DNA from: Peptoniphilus lacydonensis | Lineage (GTDB): Bacteria; Bacillota; Clostridia; Tissierellales; Peptoniphilaceae | Assembly: GCF_900106515.1 (NCBI RefSeq) | Contig: NZ_FNWF01000002.1 | Location: forward strand, 278,001-342,000 | Direction: 5' to 3' | Length of the DNA stretch: 64,000 bases | In this document: one piece after another, positions 25,380 through 33,493 of the stretch | Layout of the letters: the number at the start of each line of letters is the position of its first letter | How positions within the stretch are numbered: position 1 is the first letter of the stretch | The notes under the pieces: generated by a model | Told to the model about the DNA's origin: nothing | Database searches by the model: none | What the model saw: the letters and a program-made list of their open reading frames with translations, nothing else | Position numbers and translations under genes: made by a program

Positions 25380-25424
25380 TTAAATGAAAAATATGATAAA
25401 TTATATTATATTGCGAGGTGTAAA

Positions 25425-26012
25425 ATGAATTATAGAAAACTTTTAGTTGATTATGGTAAAAAACTTTTAGATAAAAATTTGGTGGCTGGCACAAGTGGAA
25501 ATTTAAGCATAAGAGGAGAAGATGAAAATACCTTTTATATAACCCCCAGTGGAATTGACTATTTAGAAATAACCGAAAAAGATATTGTAAGAATAAATTC
25601 TAAAGGAGAATCCCTCGATAAATTTAGAAAACCTTCATCTGAATGGAGAATGCACATTGAAATTTACAAAAGCTATCCCAATTACAATGCCGTAGTTCAC
25701 ACACATTCAACTATTGCAACAGCTTTTTCAGTTTCAAGAAAAAAAATTCCACTTATTTTGATTGAGATGAAACCTTTTTTAGGAGGAGAAATAAATGTAG
25801 CTCCTTTTCATGAAGCAGGTTCAAAAGAACTTGCAGAATCTATTATTCCTTTCCTAAAAAATTCAAATTCTTGCTTGATGGCAAATCACGGTGTAGTTTC
25901 TTGTGGTAAGGATTTAGAAAGTGCCTTCCTTTCTGCAGAGTATGTTGAGGATGCTGCAAAAATTTATTATTACTCTTTAAATATTGGGAATCCAAAAATT
26001 ATTTCAGATTAA
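25425..26012 (+). CDS. Class II aldolase (FucA/DrdA type)
   Basis: A 195-residue zinc aldolase of the fuculose-phosphate/ribulose-phosphate family. The phosphate-binding AGTSGNLSIR, catalytic Glu73 (PSSEWRMH), zinc ligands His92, His94 (VVHTHSTIA) and His155 (ANHGVVSCG) are all there. Members cleave a ketose-1-phosphate into DHAP and an aldehyde. Being divergent from a phosphorylase and an MtnA-like isomerase, it fits the last step of a DHAP shunt: 5-deoxyribulose-1-P gives DHAP plus acetaldehyde, or methylthioribulose-1-P gives DHAP plus methylthioacetaldehyde. MtnB dehydratases share this fold, but no other MtnB-pathway genes follow. GAGGTG is the ribosome-binding site. Confidence 0.87.
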   Translation: MNYRKLLVDYGKKLLDKNLVAGTSGNLSIRGEDENTFYITPSGIDYLEITEKDIVRINSKGESLDKFRKPSSEWRMHIEIYKSYPNYNAVVHTHSTIATAFSVSRKKIPLILIEMKPFLGGEINVAPFHEAGSKELAESIIPFLKNSNSCLMANHGVVSCGKDLESAFLSAEYVEDAAKIYYYSLNIGNPKIISD

Positions 26013-26059
26013 ACAATTTGCATATAAATTTAACAAATTTAGTTTTAATCAAAAAGCAA

Positions 26060-26097
26060 AAAACCGAGCAAATTAAATATGCCCGGCTTTTTTATTT
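26060..26097. terminator. Terminator between aldolase and phaC
   Basis: An A-rich arm with CCGAGCA pairs with TGCCCGG (one mismatch) and is followed by CTTTTTTAT on the plus strand; A's on the other side let it work for phaC as well. Confidence 0.7.
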
Positions 26098-26109
26098 GAT
26101 AGTTTTATA

Positions 26110-27180
26110 TTATTTTGATTTTTCTGTCAAAAATTCATTTATCTTTGGTGCGACTTCTCTTTGACTTCTTCCTGATACAAATAATCCAATGTGACCAGTT
26201 TCTACTTCAACTAATTCAACATCATCAGTTCCAACAGCTTGTGGGATTGGTCTAGTTGCATTAGGAGGAACTTGATTATCTTTCGTTCCTAAAATTGCAA
26301 GTACTGGACATTTAACATCTTTCAAATCGACTCTCTTGCCGTCTAAATAAAATTCTCCTTTAATCAAACTATTTTTGTGGTACATTTCTTCTTGAAATTC
26401 TTCATAAGCTCTACCTACTTGATCTGGAGAATCAAAAATCCAATGTTCCATTCTAAGAAAATTTGCAAGTTTATTTGGATCATCAAGTTGGTCTATTACT
26501 CCCACATATTTATCCATCATAAGGTCTATTGGTTTCAAGAAAACAAAACCTGAATTCATAAATTCTCCTGGCACGTTTCCAAAAGCCTTAACCATATTAT
26601 CTGGGTTTAAATATTTTCCCCACTTAAATAAAAGCCCATCATCAGTTGAAAAATCAATTGGAGTTACAAGAGATACATAGGAATTTACTTTTTCCCCATG
26701 TAGTGCAGTGTAAATAAAGGAGAAAGTACCCCCTTGGCAAATTCCAATAAGATTTATTTTTTCTAAGTTGTGTTTTTGTCTAATTATCTCAACACAATCA
26801 TCAATATATCCGTTAATATAATCTTCTAGTCCAAGATATTTATCATCCATTGTCGGATATCCCCAATCTATTATATAAATATCTTGTCCGCCTTCTAGTA
26901 AACTTTTTATAAGAGATCTATCTTCTTGTAAGTCCATCATATATTGTTTATTTACAAGAGCATAAACTATTAATGTTGGAATTTTATTTGGATCTTTTAC
27001 CTTAGGCTCATAGTGATAAAGTTTCATCTTATCTTCGTGAAAGATAAGTTCCTTTGGCGTTGAATCATATCCACTGTAATCTACATTCATTAAAGTGTCT
27101 ACACCTTTAACAAGTTTTTCATATGAATCAACCATATCGGACATTGATTTTACATAATCTATTCCTAATACGCTTTTCAA
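26110..27180 (-). CDS. phaC: Class III polyhydroxyalkanoate synthase, catalytic subunit PhaC
   Basis: Polymerises 3-hydroxyacyl-CoA into the storage polyester PHA on granule surfaces. The 356-residue length is that of class III PhaC (class I is nearly 600). The lipase-like box GICQGG puts the nucleophile at Cys148, close to the position in the Allochromatium enzyme, and the other catalytic residues appear at LGTKDNQVPP (Asp) and ETGHIGLFVSG (His). The required partner PhaE lies 15 bases upstream. No ketothiolase, acetoacetyl-CoA reductase, phasin or depolymerase gene is nearby, so precursor supply must come from elsewhere. Confidence 0.95.
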   Translation of the reverse strand: MKSVLGIDYVKSMSDMVDSYEKLVKGVDTLMNVDYSGYDSTPKELIFHEDKMKLYHYEPKVKDPNKIPTLIVYALVNKQYMMDLQEDRSLIKSLLEGGQDIYIIDWGYPTMDDKYLGLEDYINGYIDDCVEIIRQKHNLEKINLIGICQGGTFSFIYTALHGEKVNSYVSLVTPIDFSTDDGLLFKWGKYLNPDNMVKAFGNVPGEFMNSGFVFLKPIDLMMDKYVGVIDQLDDPNKLANFLRMEHWIFDSPDQVGRAYEEFQEEMYHKNSLIKGEFYLDGKRVDLKDVKCPVLAILGTKDNQVPPNATRPIPQAVGTDDVELVEVETGHIGLFVSGRSQREVAPKINEFLTEKSK

Positions 27181-27195
27181 ATTAATAACCTCCTA

Positions 27196-28257
27196 CTATT
27201 TATTATCCCTTTTATCTTCTTCGTATTCTTTATCTCTAATGTATCTCTTCAATTCTCTAACTTCTTTTTTTAAATCATAAACACTTTTGTAAAGAGAATC
27301 CATATCTGAATTTGTTGGAATTGGAATCCATTTTAACGATTCTTCCACAACTTGGTCTAAATTAATTTTTAAAACCATTAGAGAATCTACAAAGTTTCCT
27401 AAAAATTCAGCAAATTCATCAGAAAAGAATAATTTATCAAATTCATTAGAAGTTGTAGTCTTCCAAAAATCATAAAACTCTTCAAAAGTCTTAGGAGATT
27501 CTCCTTCTTTAATAAGTTCAAAACTTTTCTTTACAACATCTTCAGTAGATTCAACAATTAGATTGGAAATCATCATACTTAATTCTGAATAATTTCCCAT
27601 AAAAGTTATTAACTTATCTATAGTTCTCATGTGCATTTCATAAGTGTTTCTGTCAATTCCAAATTGAGGAGAATTTAACATTTTTCCAAAAGTTTCTTCA
27701 TAACTCTTTTTCCAAATTTTAAAAAATTCTTGGAATTCCTTAGGATCTTGGAATGCCCCTTTCATAATTGAATCTAATAAGTCCACAGAATTATCCATCC
27801 AAGGGCCATAAACTGTAGTAAGCATATTTTTATAACTTTCAGATGCACCCATGCATTGTTTAATTAAATTTTGAAGATCACTTGGAATGTAAGGGAATAA
27901 ATAATTATTAATGTATTGCAAAGACCCTTCTTTATACTGTTTCATAATTCTTTCAAAATTTTCCTTATTAGGTTCTATTGCTTCATCATAAATATTCTTA
28001 TAAAGCTCATAAATACTATAATAAATCTTAGAAGTGTCCTTTATTTTTTTTGCAATTTCACTAGGCCCACCATGAAAATTAAAAAAATCTGCAGTTCCAT
28101 ACTCATCAAAAATACTATTCACACCTTTGAAATATTCTGCATTAAAAGGATTGAAATCTCCACCACCAAAAGTTTTTGCATAATCCTTCCACATATTCAT
28201 CATTTTCTTTTGTGAATCCATATACTCATCAAAAAAGTTATATCTGTTATTATCCAA
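27196..28257 (-). CDS. phaE: Class III polyhydroxyalkanoate synthase subunit PhaE
   Basis: Non-catalytic partner of class III PhaC. The 353-residue, highly helical and acidic product begins DNNRYNFFDEYMDSQKK and contains many Trp/Phe-rich helical segments (WMDNSVDLL, EFYDFWK), and ends in a charged coiled coil. PhaE proteins are poorly conserved, so the call leans on size, the C-terminal pattern (SLKWIPIPTNSDMD) and the adjacent phaC. The start codon is TTG, with AGGAGG seven bases before it; the next Met is far inside. It is the first gene of the phaEC operon. Confidence 0.9.
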   Translation of the reverse strand: MDNNRYNFFDEYMDSQKKMMNMWKDYAKTFGGGDFNPFNAEYFKGVNSIFDEYGTADFFNFHGGPSEIAKKIKDTSKIYYSIYELYKNIYDEAIEPNKENFERIMKQYKEGSLQYINNYLFPYIPSDLQNLIKQCMGASESYKNMLTTVYGPWMDNSVDLLDSIMKGAFQDPKEFQEFFKIWKKSYEETFGKMLNSPQFGIDRNTYEMHMRTIDKLITFMGNYSELSMMISNLIVESTEDVVKKSFELIKEGESPKTFEEFYDFWKTTTSNEFDKLFFSDEFAEFLGNFVDSLMVLKINLDQVVEESLKWIPIPTNSDMDSLYKSVYDLKKEVRELKRYIRDKEYEEDKRDNK

Positions 28258-28376
28258 AATTTTTCCTCCTCTTTATATAAACACTAAAAATCTCATAATT
28301 TACTTATATTATACCCCTAAAAGAAATATTATTAACAATTTATAATCTTATTTCTTTTTCATACTAAATTAATTTA

Positions 28377-29042
28377 TTATTTTACCTCAGCTTCTTTAAA
28401 TAAAATATTTCCATCTCCATCTACTGATACACCATAGAAATTTTCAGAAATAGCTTTTTTAATTCCTTCTAAATCTTCACAGAAAATTATTTTTTCTCTC
28501 CCTGTAAAATTAAATTGAATATCTTCTGACTTTAGTATTATAAACCTATCGTAACCTTCTTCTGAAAATTCGTCTGGATATTTTTTTTCAAGAGAAACAA
28601 TTTTATATCCAGAAACTAAAGTATTTTTGTAAGAATAATAATTATTTGGAGATACAGTACCTATCTTATTTGTAAATTTTGAGCCTTCAAACTTTTCTCC
28701 AATTTTTTCTCTAGTAATATTTTGAAGGTTTCTGCCTCTATAATCTTTTAGAACAACGACAGTATCATTTACTAAAACTGTATTAGGATCTACATAAAAA
28801 TTAAACTTGGAAACATAATCTTCATCTTCATGTGGCACCTTTATACTTCTATATGCAACAAGTTTATTGTCATCATAAACCCCAATGAAAGCACCACCAT
28901 TATCTATTACATCTTCTAAGTATTCTTTAGAATCATGTGAAAAAATTTCTTTATTTTCAATTCCCTCGTAAACTTCAGTTGTGAGATTATATATTTCATC
29001 AATATTTTCTTTATCTAAAAATTTAAAAACTAAATTATCCAT
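28377..29042 (-). CDS. GNAT-like acetyltransferase of unknown substrate
   Basis: A 221-residue protein. The N-terminal half looks like a GNAT domain: YDDNKLVAYRSIKVP and DTVVVLKDYRGRNLQNITREKI place RGRNLQ in the acetyl-CoA pyrophosphate loop. The last 60 residues are a small extra domain without recognisable motif. I start at 29042, where GAGGTG lies at proper distance; an upstream in-frame ATG at 29057 precedes that ribosome-binding site. It appears to be a single gene between phaE and the DUF3793 gene; the role is unknown. Confidence 0.7.
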   Translation of the reverse strand: MDNLVFKFLDKENIDEIYNLTTEVYEGIENKEIFSHDSKEYLEDVIDNGGAFIGVYDDNKLVAYRSIKVPHEDEDYVSKFNFYVDPNTVLVNDTVVVLKDYRGRNLQNITREKIGEKFEGSKFTNKIGTVSPNNYYSYKNTLVSGYKIVSLEKKYPDEFSEEGYDRFIILKSEDIQFNFTGREKIIFCEDLEGIKKAISENFYGVSVDGDGNILFKEAEVK

Positions 29043-29275
29043 AAGCACCTCTATCATATTCTATAATTTTCTTACTTAAATATATTTTTTGTAAAAAATT
29101 TGTACATTTTTATTTCTTTAGTGTATTAACACAAATGATATGTTTTTTATATTCTACCTTAAACAAAGTAAATAATCTACTTTATTTATAAAACTTAGAA
29201 ATATTTTAGTCTTATAAATTTATATATTCTTAAACTTCTATATTTTAAATTCACAAAAAAATTTACTTTCTTAAA

Positions 29276-29302
29276 ACAAAAGACTGCCCAAAAGCAGTCT
29301 TA
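29276..29302 (-). terminator. Terminator overlapping the DUF3793 stop codon
   Basis: On the minus strand AAGACTGC / GCAGTCTT with a six-base loop begins at the stop codon and is followed by TTTGTTTT. Confidence 0.8.
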
Positions 29303-29887
29303 AATGTAAATACCTTCTACAATTTTTTTCATCTCTATAACTTTAACTTCATCAAACCTCTTGAAAGCTTCTATTGAACTTTTATCATTGTTAAAACATT
29401 TCCAATATCCAGTACATTTACAAATTTTTTTGTCCCTATATTTAAAGTCAATCACATCTTTAAGTGGATAACCCAAAAAAATTCCAATTTCATCGGGACA
29501 AGTTTCTGTAAATCTACTTTCTAAAAAATATAGATAATCTTCTACAGATCTACATTCTTCATATCCTTCAGAATTTAAAAATTCAATAATTTTCTGTTGT
29601 TTAAGTTTTTTCTCAAGTCTTTTTTTCTTAAAGAAATAAACTAATACAGAATCTTCTAAAATTCTTAATTCATAAAAATCAATGTCTAAAACATCTTTTA
29701 ATAAAAATTTATTCTCCATCCAACTATCTCTTAGATTTCTCTCTCCATTTTTTAAATTCATCATAGTTCCAAGCTTTAAATCGCTTAAAGTTGGAGCAAT
29801 TGTAGATTTTATTAAAGCCAGTAGATATTCAAAATCCTTAAAATTTTCAATATAACTTAAAAATTCAATGAAAACACTTTTGTACAT
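29300..29887 (-). CDS. DUF3793-family protein
   Basis: A 195-residue protein matching my recollection of DUF3793: an early cysteine- and lysine-poor helical part, then LRILEDSVLVYFFKKKRLEK, FLNSEGYEE, and the conserved DEIGIFLGYPLKDVIDF followed by a CKCTGYWKCF cysteine segment. The family has no known activity but is habitually found beside flavodoxin genes, as here. The start is uncertain: the frame stays open into the flavodoxin gene (to 29932), but the ATG at 29887, six bases past the flavodoxin stop, avoids that overlap. It may be coupled to, or modify, the flavodoxin. Confidence 0.75.
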   Translation of the reverse strand: MYKSVFIEFLSYIENFKDFEYLLALIKSTIAPTLSDLKLGTMMNLKNGERNLRDSWMENKFLLKDVLDIDFYELRILEDSVLVYFFKKKRLEKKLKQQKIIEFLNSEGYEECRSVEDYLYFLESRFTETCPDEIGIFLGYPLKDVIDFKYRDKKICKCTGYWKCFNNDKSSIEAFKRFDEVKVIEMKKIVEGIYI

Positions 29888-29895
29888 CTTTAATA

Positions 29896-30324
29896 TTAAG
29901 CTCTTGCTAAATCTTTTCCAAGAGCTTCGCATTCATCAATTGCATCTTCATCGGGATTATCATAAGCAGCAAATCCATCTGCAATTAATTTTGCTCCAGT
30001 TCCTTCAACTTCTTCTTGCCAAGTTTTCATCCATTCACCATCAGCCCATTCATATGAACCAAATAGTACAACATTTTTTCCAGAAAGAAGTGGATTTACT
30101 TTATCCATAAAGGGTCTCATTTCTGTTTCTTCTAATTCTTCTGCTCCCATAGCAGGGCAACCAAAGGCAATATTATCTACATCTTTTACATCTTCTTCAG
30201 TGGCATTTCCTACTGGAATTAGTTTTACTTCAGCACCTTCACCTTCTGCTCCTCTAACTATTGCTTCTGCCATTCTTTCTGTGTTTCCTGTTCCTGACCA
30301 ATAAATTACATTTACTTTACTCAT
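29896..30324 (-). CDS. Flavodoxin
   Basis: A 142-residue FMN electron carrier that can replace ferredoxin when iron is short. The FMN phosphate loop WSGTGNTERMA is at residues 8-18, the first isoalloxazine-contact loop is GCPAMGAEE, and the second contains GSYEWADGEW. Length and acidic composition are typical of clostridial flavodoxins. I use the ATG at 30324 (MSKVNVIYW), preceded by GGGAGGAGA; an in-frame ATG at 30339 comes before this ribosome-binding site. The DUF3793 gene follows directly. Confidence 0.95.
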   Translation of the reverse strand: MSKVNVIYWSGTGNTERMAEAIVRGAEGEGAEVKLIPVGNATEEDVKDVDNIAFGCPAMGAEELEETEMRPFMDKVNPLLSGKNVVLFGSYEWADGEWMKTWQEEVEGTGAKLIADGFAAYDNPDEDAIDECEALGKDLARA

Positions 30325-30494
30325 AATATCTCCTCCCAATTTTTATTTTTTTGAAATTATTTATCATTTAAATATATTGTATTAAACTTTACGAATTATA
30401 TTTATAAAAAATTATAATAATTATTTAAAAATACAATTTAAAATAAATTTTAATCATTTTCTATTTTTCATAATCTAATGCGATAAAATTATAG

Positions 30495-30524
30495 TTGCAA
30501 TATGAACATATCTAATGATATTAT
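30495..30524 (+). promoter_or_regulatory. Possible promoter of gltS
   Basis: TTGCAA and TATTAT are spaced by 18 bases, about 50 bases before the ATG. Confidence 0.35.
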
Positions 30525-30573
30525 TTAATTCGAAAGATAATATGCAATAATAAATTTCAAAAAGGAGGATTCT

Positions 30574-31803
30574 ATGGAATTTGTGAGAGAAAATGGTATC
30601 TTAACAATTAATTTAGATTCTATTTTAACTTTAGCCTTAGCTGTAATTGTGCTACTTGTTGGCTATGGAGTAAAAAATAAATCAGAGTTTCTTAGAAAAT
30701 ATTGTATTCCCGCACCAGTAGTCGGTGGATTTATATTTATATTTATTACATTTATAGGATATAAAACAAATTCGTTTAACTTTGCTTATGAAAATATTTT
30801 TCAATCTACGTTTATGTTGGCTTTTTTTACAACAGTAGGACTTGGTGCAAATTTAAAAATTTTAAAATCAGGTGGTAAACTATTAATTATCTATTGGCTA
30901 CTATGTGGTCTATTATCACTTATCCAAAATACAATTGGTGTTGGAGTTGCAAAAGCAGTTAATCTCGAACCAGCTTATGGAATGCTTGCATCTTCAATTT
31001 CAATGATTGGTGGACACGGTGCAGCAATGAGTTATGGAAACACTTTTGCCAAAATGGGCTATGAACAAGCTCCAGTAGTTGGTGCAGCAGCAGCAACATT
31101 TGGACTTATCTTTGGTGTATTAATAGGTGGCCCCCTTGGAAGAAGACTAATAGTTAAAAATGATTTAAAACCTGATAACGATGATTTCGATTCATCTGCT
31201 CTTGATAATTTATTTAAAGAAGAAAAAATTGAACTTACTAATCTAGATGTCATTAAAAACGTTTCAGCAATAATTATATGTATGGCACTAGGCACTTTAG
31301 TTTCAAAACAAATTGGAAAAGCTATAAAAATGGACTTTCCTGATTATGTTGGGGCAATGTTTGTTGCCGTTATTCTTAGAAATATAAATGAAAAAGCAAA
31401 CTTTTATAAATTTAGTGCACACTCAGTAGACGGAATTGGGGATGTAATGTTAAATCTTTACTTAGCTCTTGCCCTTATGACATTAAAACTATGGGAATTA
31501 CAAGACCTAATGGGAGGAGTACTAATCGTTCTAATTTGTCAAGTAGTATTTATGCTTTTTTATACTTACTTTATTGTATTTAAAGTCCTTGGCAAGAATT
31601 ACGACGCTGCTGTAATGTGTTCAGGATTATGTGGTCATGGACTTGGTGCAACACCATCTGCAATTGTAAATATGACTGCTATTAACGAAGAATATGGAAT
31701 GAGTAGAAAGGCTATGATGATTGTTCCAATAGTTGGTGCATTCTTAGTGGATATTATCTACCAACCTATTGTTCTCACATTTATTAAAACATTTGTAAAA
31801 TAA
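30574..31803 (+). CDS. gltS: Sodium/glutamate symporter
   Basis: A 409-residue inner-membrane transporter of the ESS family that brings in glutamate with sodium. It starts with LDSILTLALAVIVLLVGYGVK, typical of GltS, and carries both re-entrant-loop regions: SISMIGGHGAAMSYGNTF in the first half and MCSGLCGHGLGATPSAIVNM in the second, in the inverted two-fold arrangement of the family. About ten membrane segments can be seen. It has a strong AGGAGG site and is a single-gene unit ending in a perfect terminator. Glutamate is a main carbon source for many peptide-fermenting anaerobes. Confidence 0.93.
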   Translation: MEFVRENGILTINLDSILTLALAVIVLLVGYGVKNKSEFLRKYCIPAPVVGGFIFIFITFIGYKTNSFNFAYENIFQSTFMLAFFTTVGLGANLKILKSGGKLLIIYWLLCGLLSLIQNTIGVGVAKAVNLEPAYGMLASSISMIGGHGAAMSYGNTFAKMGYEQAPVVGAAAATFGLIFGVLIGGPLGRRLIVKNDLKPDNDDFDSSALDNLFKEEKIELTNLDVIKNVSAIIICMALGTLVSKQIGKAIKMDFPDYVGAMFVAVILRNINEKANFYKFSAHSVDGIGDVMLNLYLALALMTLKLWELQDLMGGVLIVLICQVVFMLFYTYFIVFKVLGKNYDAAVMCSGLCGHGLGATPSAIVNMTAINEEYGMSRKAMMIVPIVGAFLVDIIYQPIVLTFIKTFVK

Positions 31804-31842
31804 AAATTTATTGCATTTTATCTTATACAACTTAATAATTTC

Positions 31843-31882
31843 AAAAGACCAAAACTTTTCATTAAGCTTTGGTCTTTTTTTA
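31843..31882. terminator. Terminator between gltS and the symporter gene
   Basis: Stem AAAGACCAAA / TTTGGTCTTT with a 14-base loop, followed by a T run on the plus strand; usable from both sides. Confidence 0.85.
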
Positions 31883-31910
31883 TAATTATATTATGAAATT
31901 TAAACTCTTT

Positions 31911-33116
31911 TTAATTTTGAGCTACTTTTACTTCAGGATTATCCCCTCTTCCAGGGACTTTTTTAAATATTCCTGTCACCATAAGTGCTATTGCACCATC
32001 TGTTGTAACATTACAAGCTGTTCCAAAACTATCTTGTAGTGCAAATATAGATAACATAAGAGCAGTTCCTGTATCATTAAAACCAAGCACAGATGTTATA
32101 AGACCAAGGGACGCCACAACAGTTCCTCCAGGAACTCCAGGTGCTGCTATTGCAAAAATTCCAAGTAATAAAATAAACGCAATCATATTTGCAGTTTCTG
32201 GAAGTTTACCAGTTAATATTTGCGAAACTGTCATTACAAAAAATACTTCTGTTAAAACTGAACCGCAAAGATGTGTATTAGAACAAAGCGGAATCGCAAA
32301 ATCTCTAATTTTTGGATCAAGTGTCTTAGATTTTCTTGCACACTTTAATGCCACTGAAAGAGTTGCTGCAGATGACATTGTTCCAACTGCTGTCAAATAT
32401 GCTGGAACATAATGTCGAAAAACTTCTTTTGGATTTGTCTTTGAAACTGCTCCTGCAATTGAATACATAAGAGTCATCCAAATAAAATGTCCAATAATTA
32501 CTATTACAATTACTTTTAAGAAAACTGGAAGTTCATTTACTATTACTCCTTCATATGATAATCCTGCAAATGTAGTAGCGATATAAACGGGAAGTATTTT
32601 TATTACAACATTATTTACTATAAATAAAATTATTTTATTTAATTCTAAAAGCAAATTCTCCCAAGTATTTGATTCTGTAACTATAACTGCAATACCAAAT
32701 AAAATTGAAGTTACAAGTGCTGTCATAACTGGCATAATTGGATCTATTGAAAGATTAAATATAGATTCTGGAATGGAATTGCCACCTCCAACATTTGAAG
32801 CAATATTTAAATTAGGAATAATTGCTTTTCCCGCTAAAAAACTCATAGTAGCTGCACCAACAGAAGAAGCGTAACAAATTATAAGTGTAACACCTAAAAC
32901 TTTTCCTGCATTTTCTTTTAATGATACAATTGCTGGAGTTATAAATCCTAAAATAATTAATGGAACTATGTAACCTATTAAACTTCCAATTACTCTTTTT
33001 ATAGAATCAATTATCCTTATTGCAGTAACATTTGAGATATTTCCAACAATAATTCCAATAATAATTCCAAGTATTAATTTAAATACTAAAGAGTTAAAAA
33101 ATTTCTTTTTTTTCAT
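31911..33116 (-). CDS. Dicarboxylate/amino acid:cation symporter (SDF/DAACS family)
   Basis: A 401-residue transporter with about eight membrane segments and two re-entrant hairpins, as in GltP, GltPh and SstT. AVGTMSSAATLSVALKCA corresponds to the serine-rich HP1 loop, and IAAPGVPGGTV to HP2. The normally conserved NMDGT reads NTHLCGS, and the C-terminal helix has QDSFGTACNVTTDGAIA where glutamate carriers have an Arg or Gln-type selectivity site. It therefore belongs to a divergent branch and the substrate (glutamate, aspartate, serine, dicarboxylate) is open. It is convergent with gltS and appears monocistronic with AGGAGGA before the ATG. Confidence 0.87.
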   Translation of the reverse strand: MKKKKFFNSLVFKLILGIIIGIIVGNISNVTAIRIIDSIKRVIGSLIGYIVPLIILGFITPAIVSLKENAGKVLGVTLIICYASSVGAATMSFLAGKAIIPNLNIASNVGGGNSIPESIFNLSIDPIMPVMTALVTSILFGIAVIVTESNTWENLLLELNKIILFIVNNVVIKILPVYIATTFAGLSYEGVIVNELPVFLKVIVIVIIGHFIWMTLMYSIAGAVSKTNPKEVFRHYVPAYLTAVGTMSSAATLSVALKCARKSKTLDPKIRDFAIPLCSNTHLCGSVLTEVFFVMTVSQILTGKLPETANMIAFILLLGIFAIAAPGVPGGTVVASLGLITSVLGFNDTGTALMLSIFALQDSFGTACNVTTDGAIALMVTGIFKKVPGRGDNPEVKVAQN

Positions 33117-33265
33117 TTCATCCTCCTAATGATTATTTTAAAAATCAACCTAGATTTTATTAATATTTTACCACCTCATAAATATAAAAGCATTAAAATA
33201 ATAAATTTTCATCACTTCATTTAAAAAAATATATTTTTTTGTAAATTTTTTATAAATAATTTTTT

Positions 33266-33278
33266 TGAACATTGTTCA
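33266..33278. promoter_or_regulatory. Palindrome, possible operator
   Basis: TGAACA-T-TGTTCA is a perfect 6-bp inverted repeat about one base apart. It could be a repressor site for the symporter (150 bases away) or for the amaP operon; chance is possible. Confidence 0.25.
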
Positions 33279-33437
33279 TATACTACAAAATACTTTTCTC
33301 TATTTTTCAACACTTTCATCAATTAGTAACATTATTTCTTTTTTAGAAAATACATTTTTTTTATTTCACATTTAACAAATTTTTAAAAATTTTCACTTTT
33401 TATGTGTAAAATAAAGTTTCTAGGATATATATATTTA

Positions 33438-33451
33438 TGCAAGCGGTTTAA
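33438..33451 (+). promoter_or_regulatory. cre-like box upstream of amaP
   Basis: TGCAAGCGGTTTAA agrees at most positions with the catabolite-control (CcpA) consensus TGWAARCGNTWNCA. It lies about 55 bases before the amaP start. Confidence 0.25.
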
Positions 33452-33493
33452 TTAATAATTTAATTAAATTAATCATTAAAAGGAGGAATGAGA

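Larger units (their letters stand above)
33117..33493. other. AT-rich region between symporter and amaP
   Basis: About 375 bases with no gene. It is strongly AT-rich and contains a 13-base palindrome (33266-33278) and a cre-like box (33438-33451), both listed separately. No convincing consensus promoter can be picked out. Confidence 0.6.
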
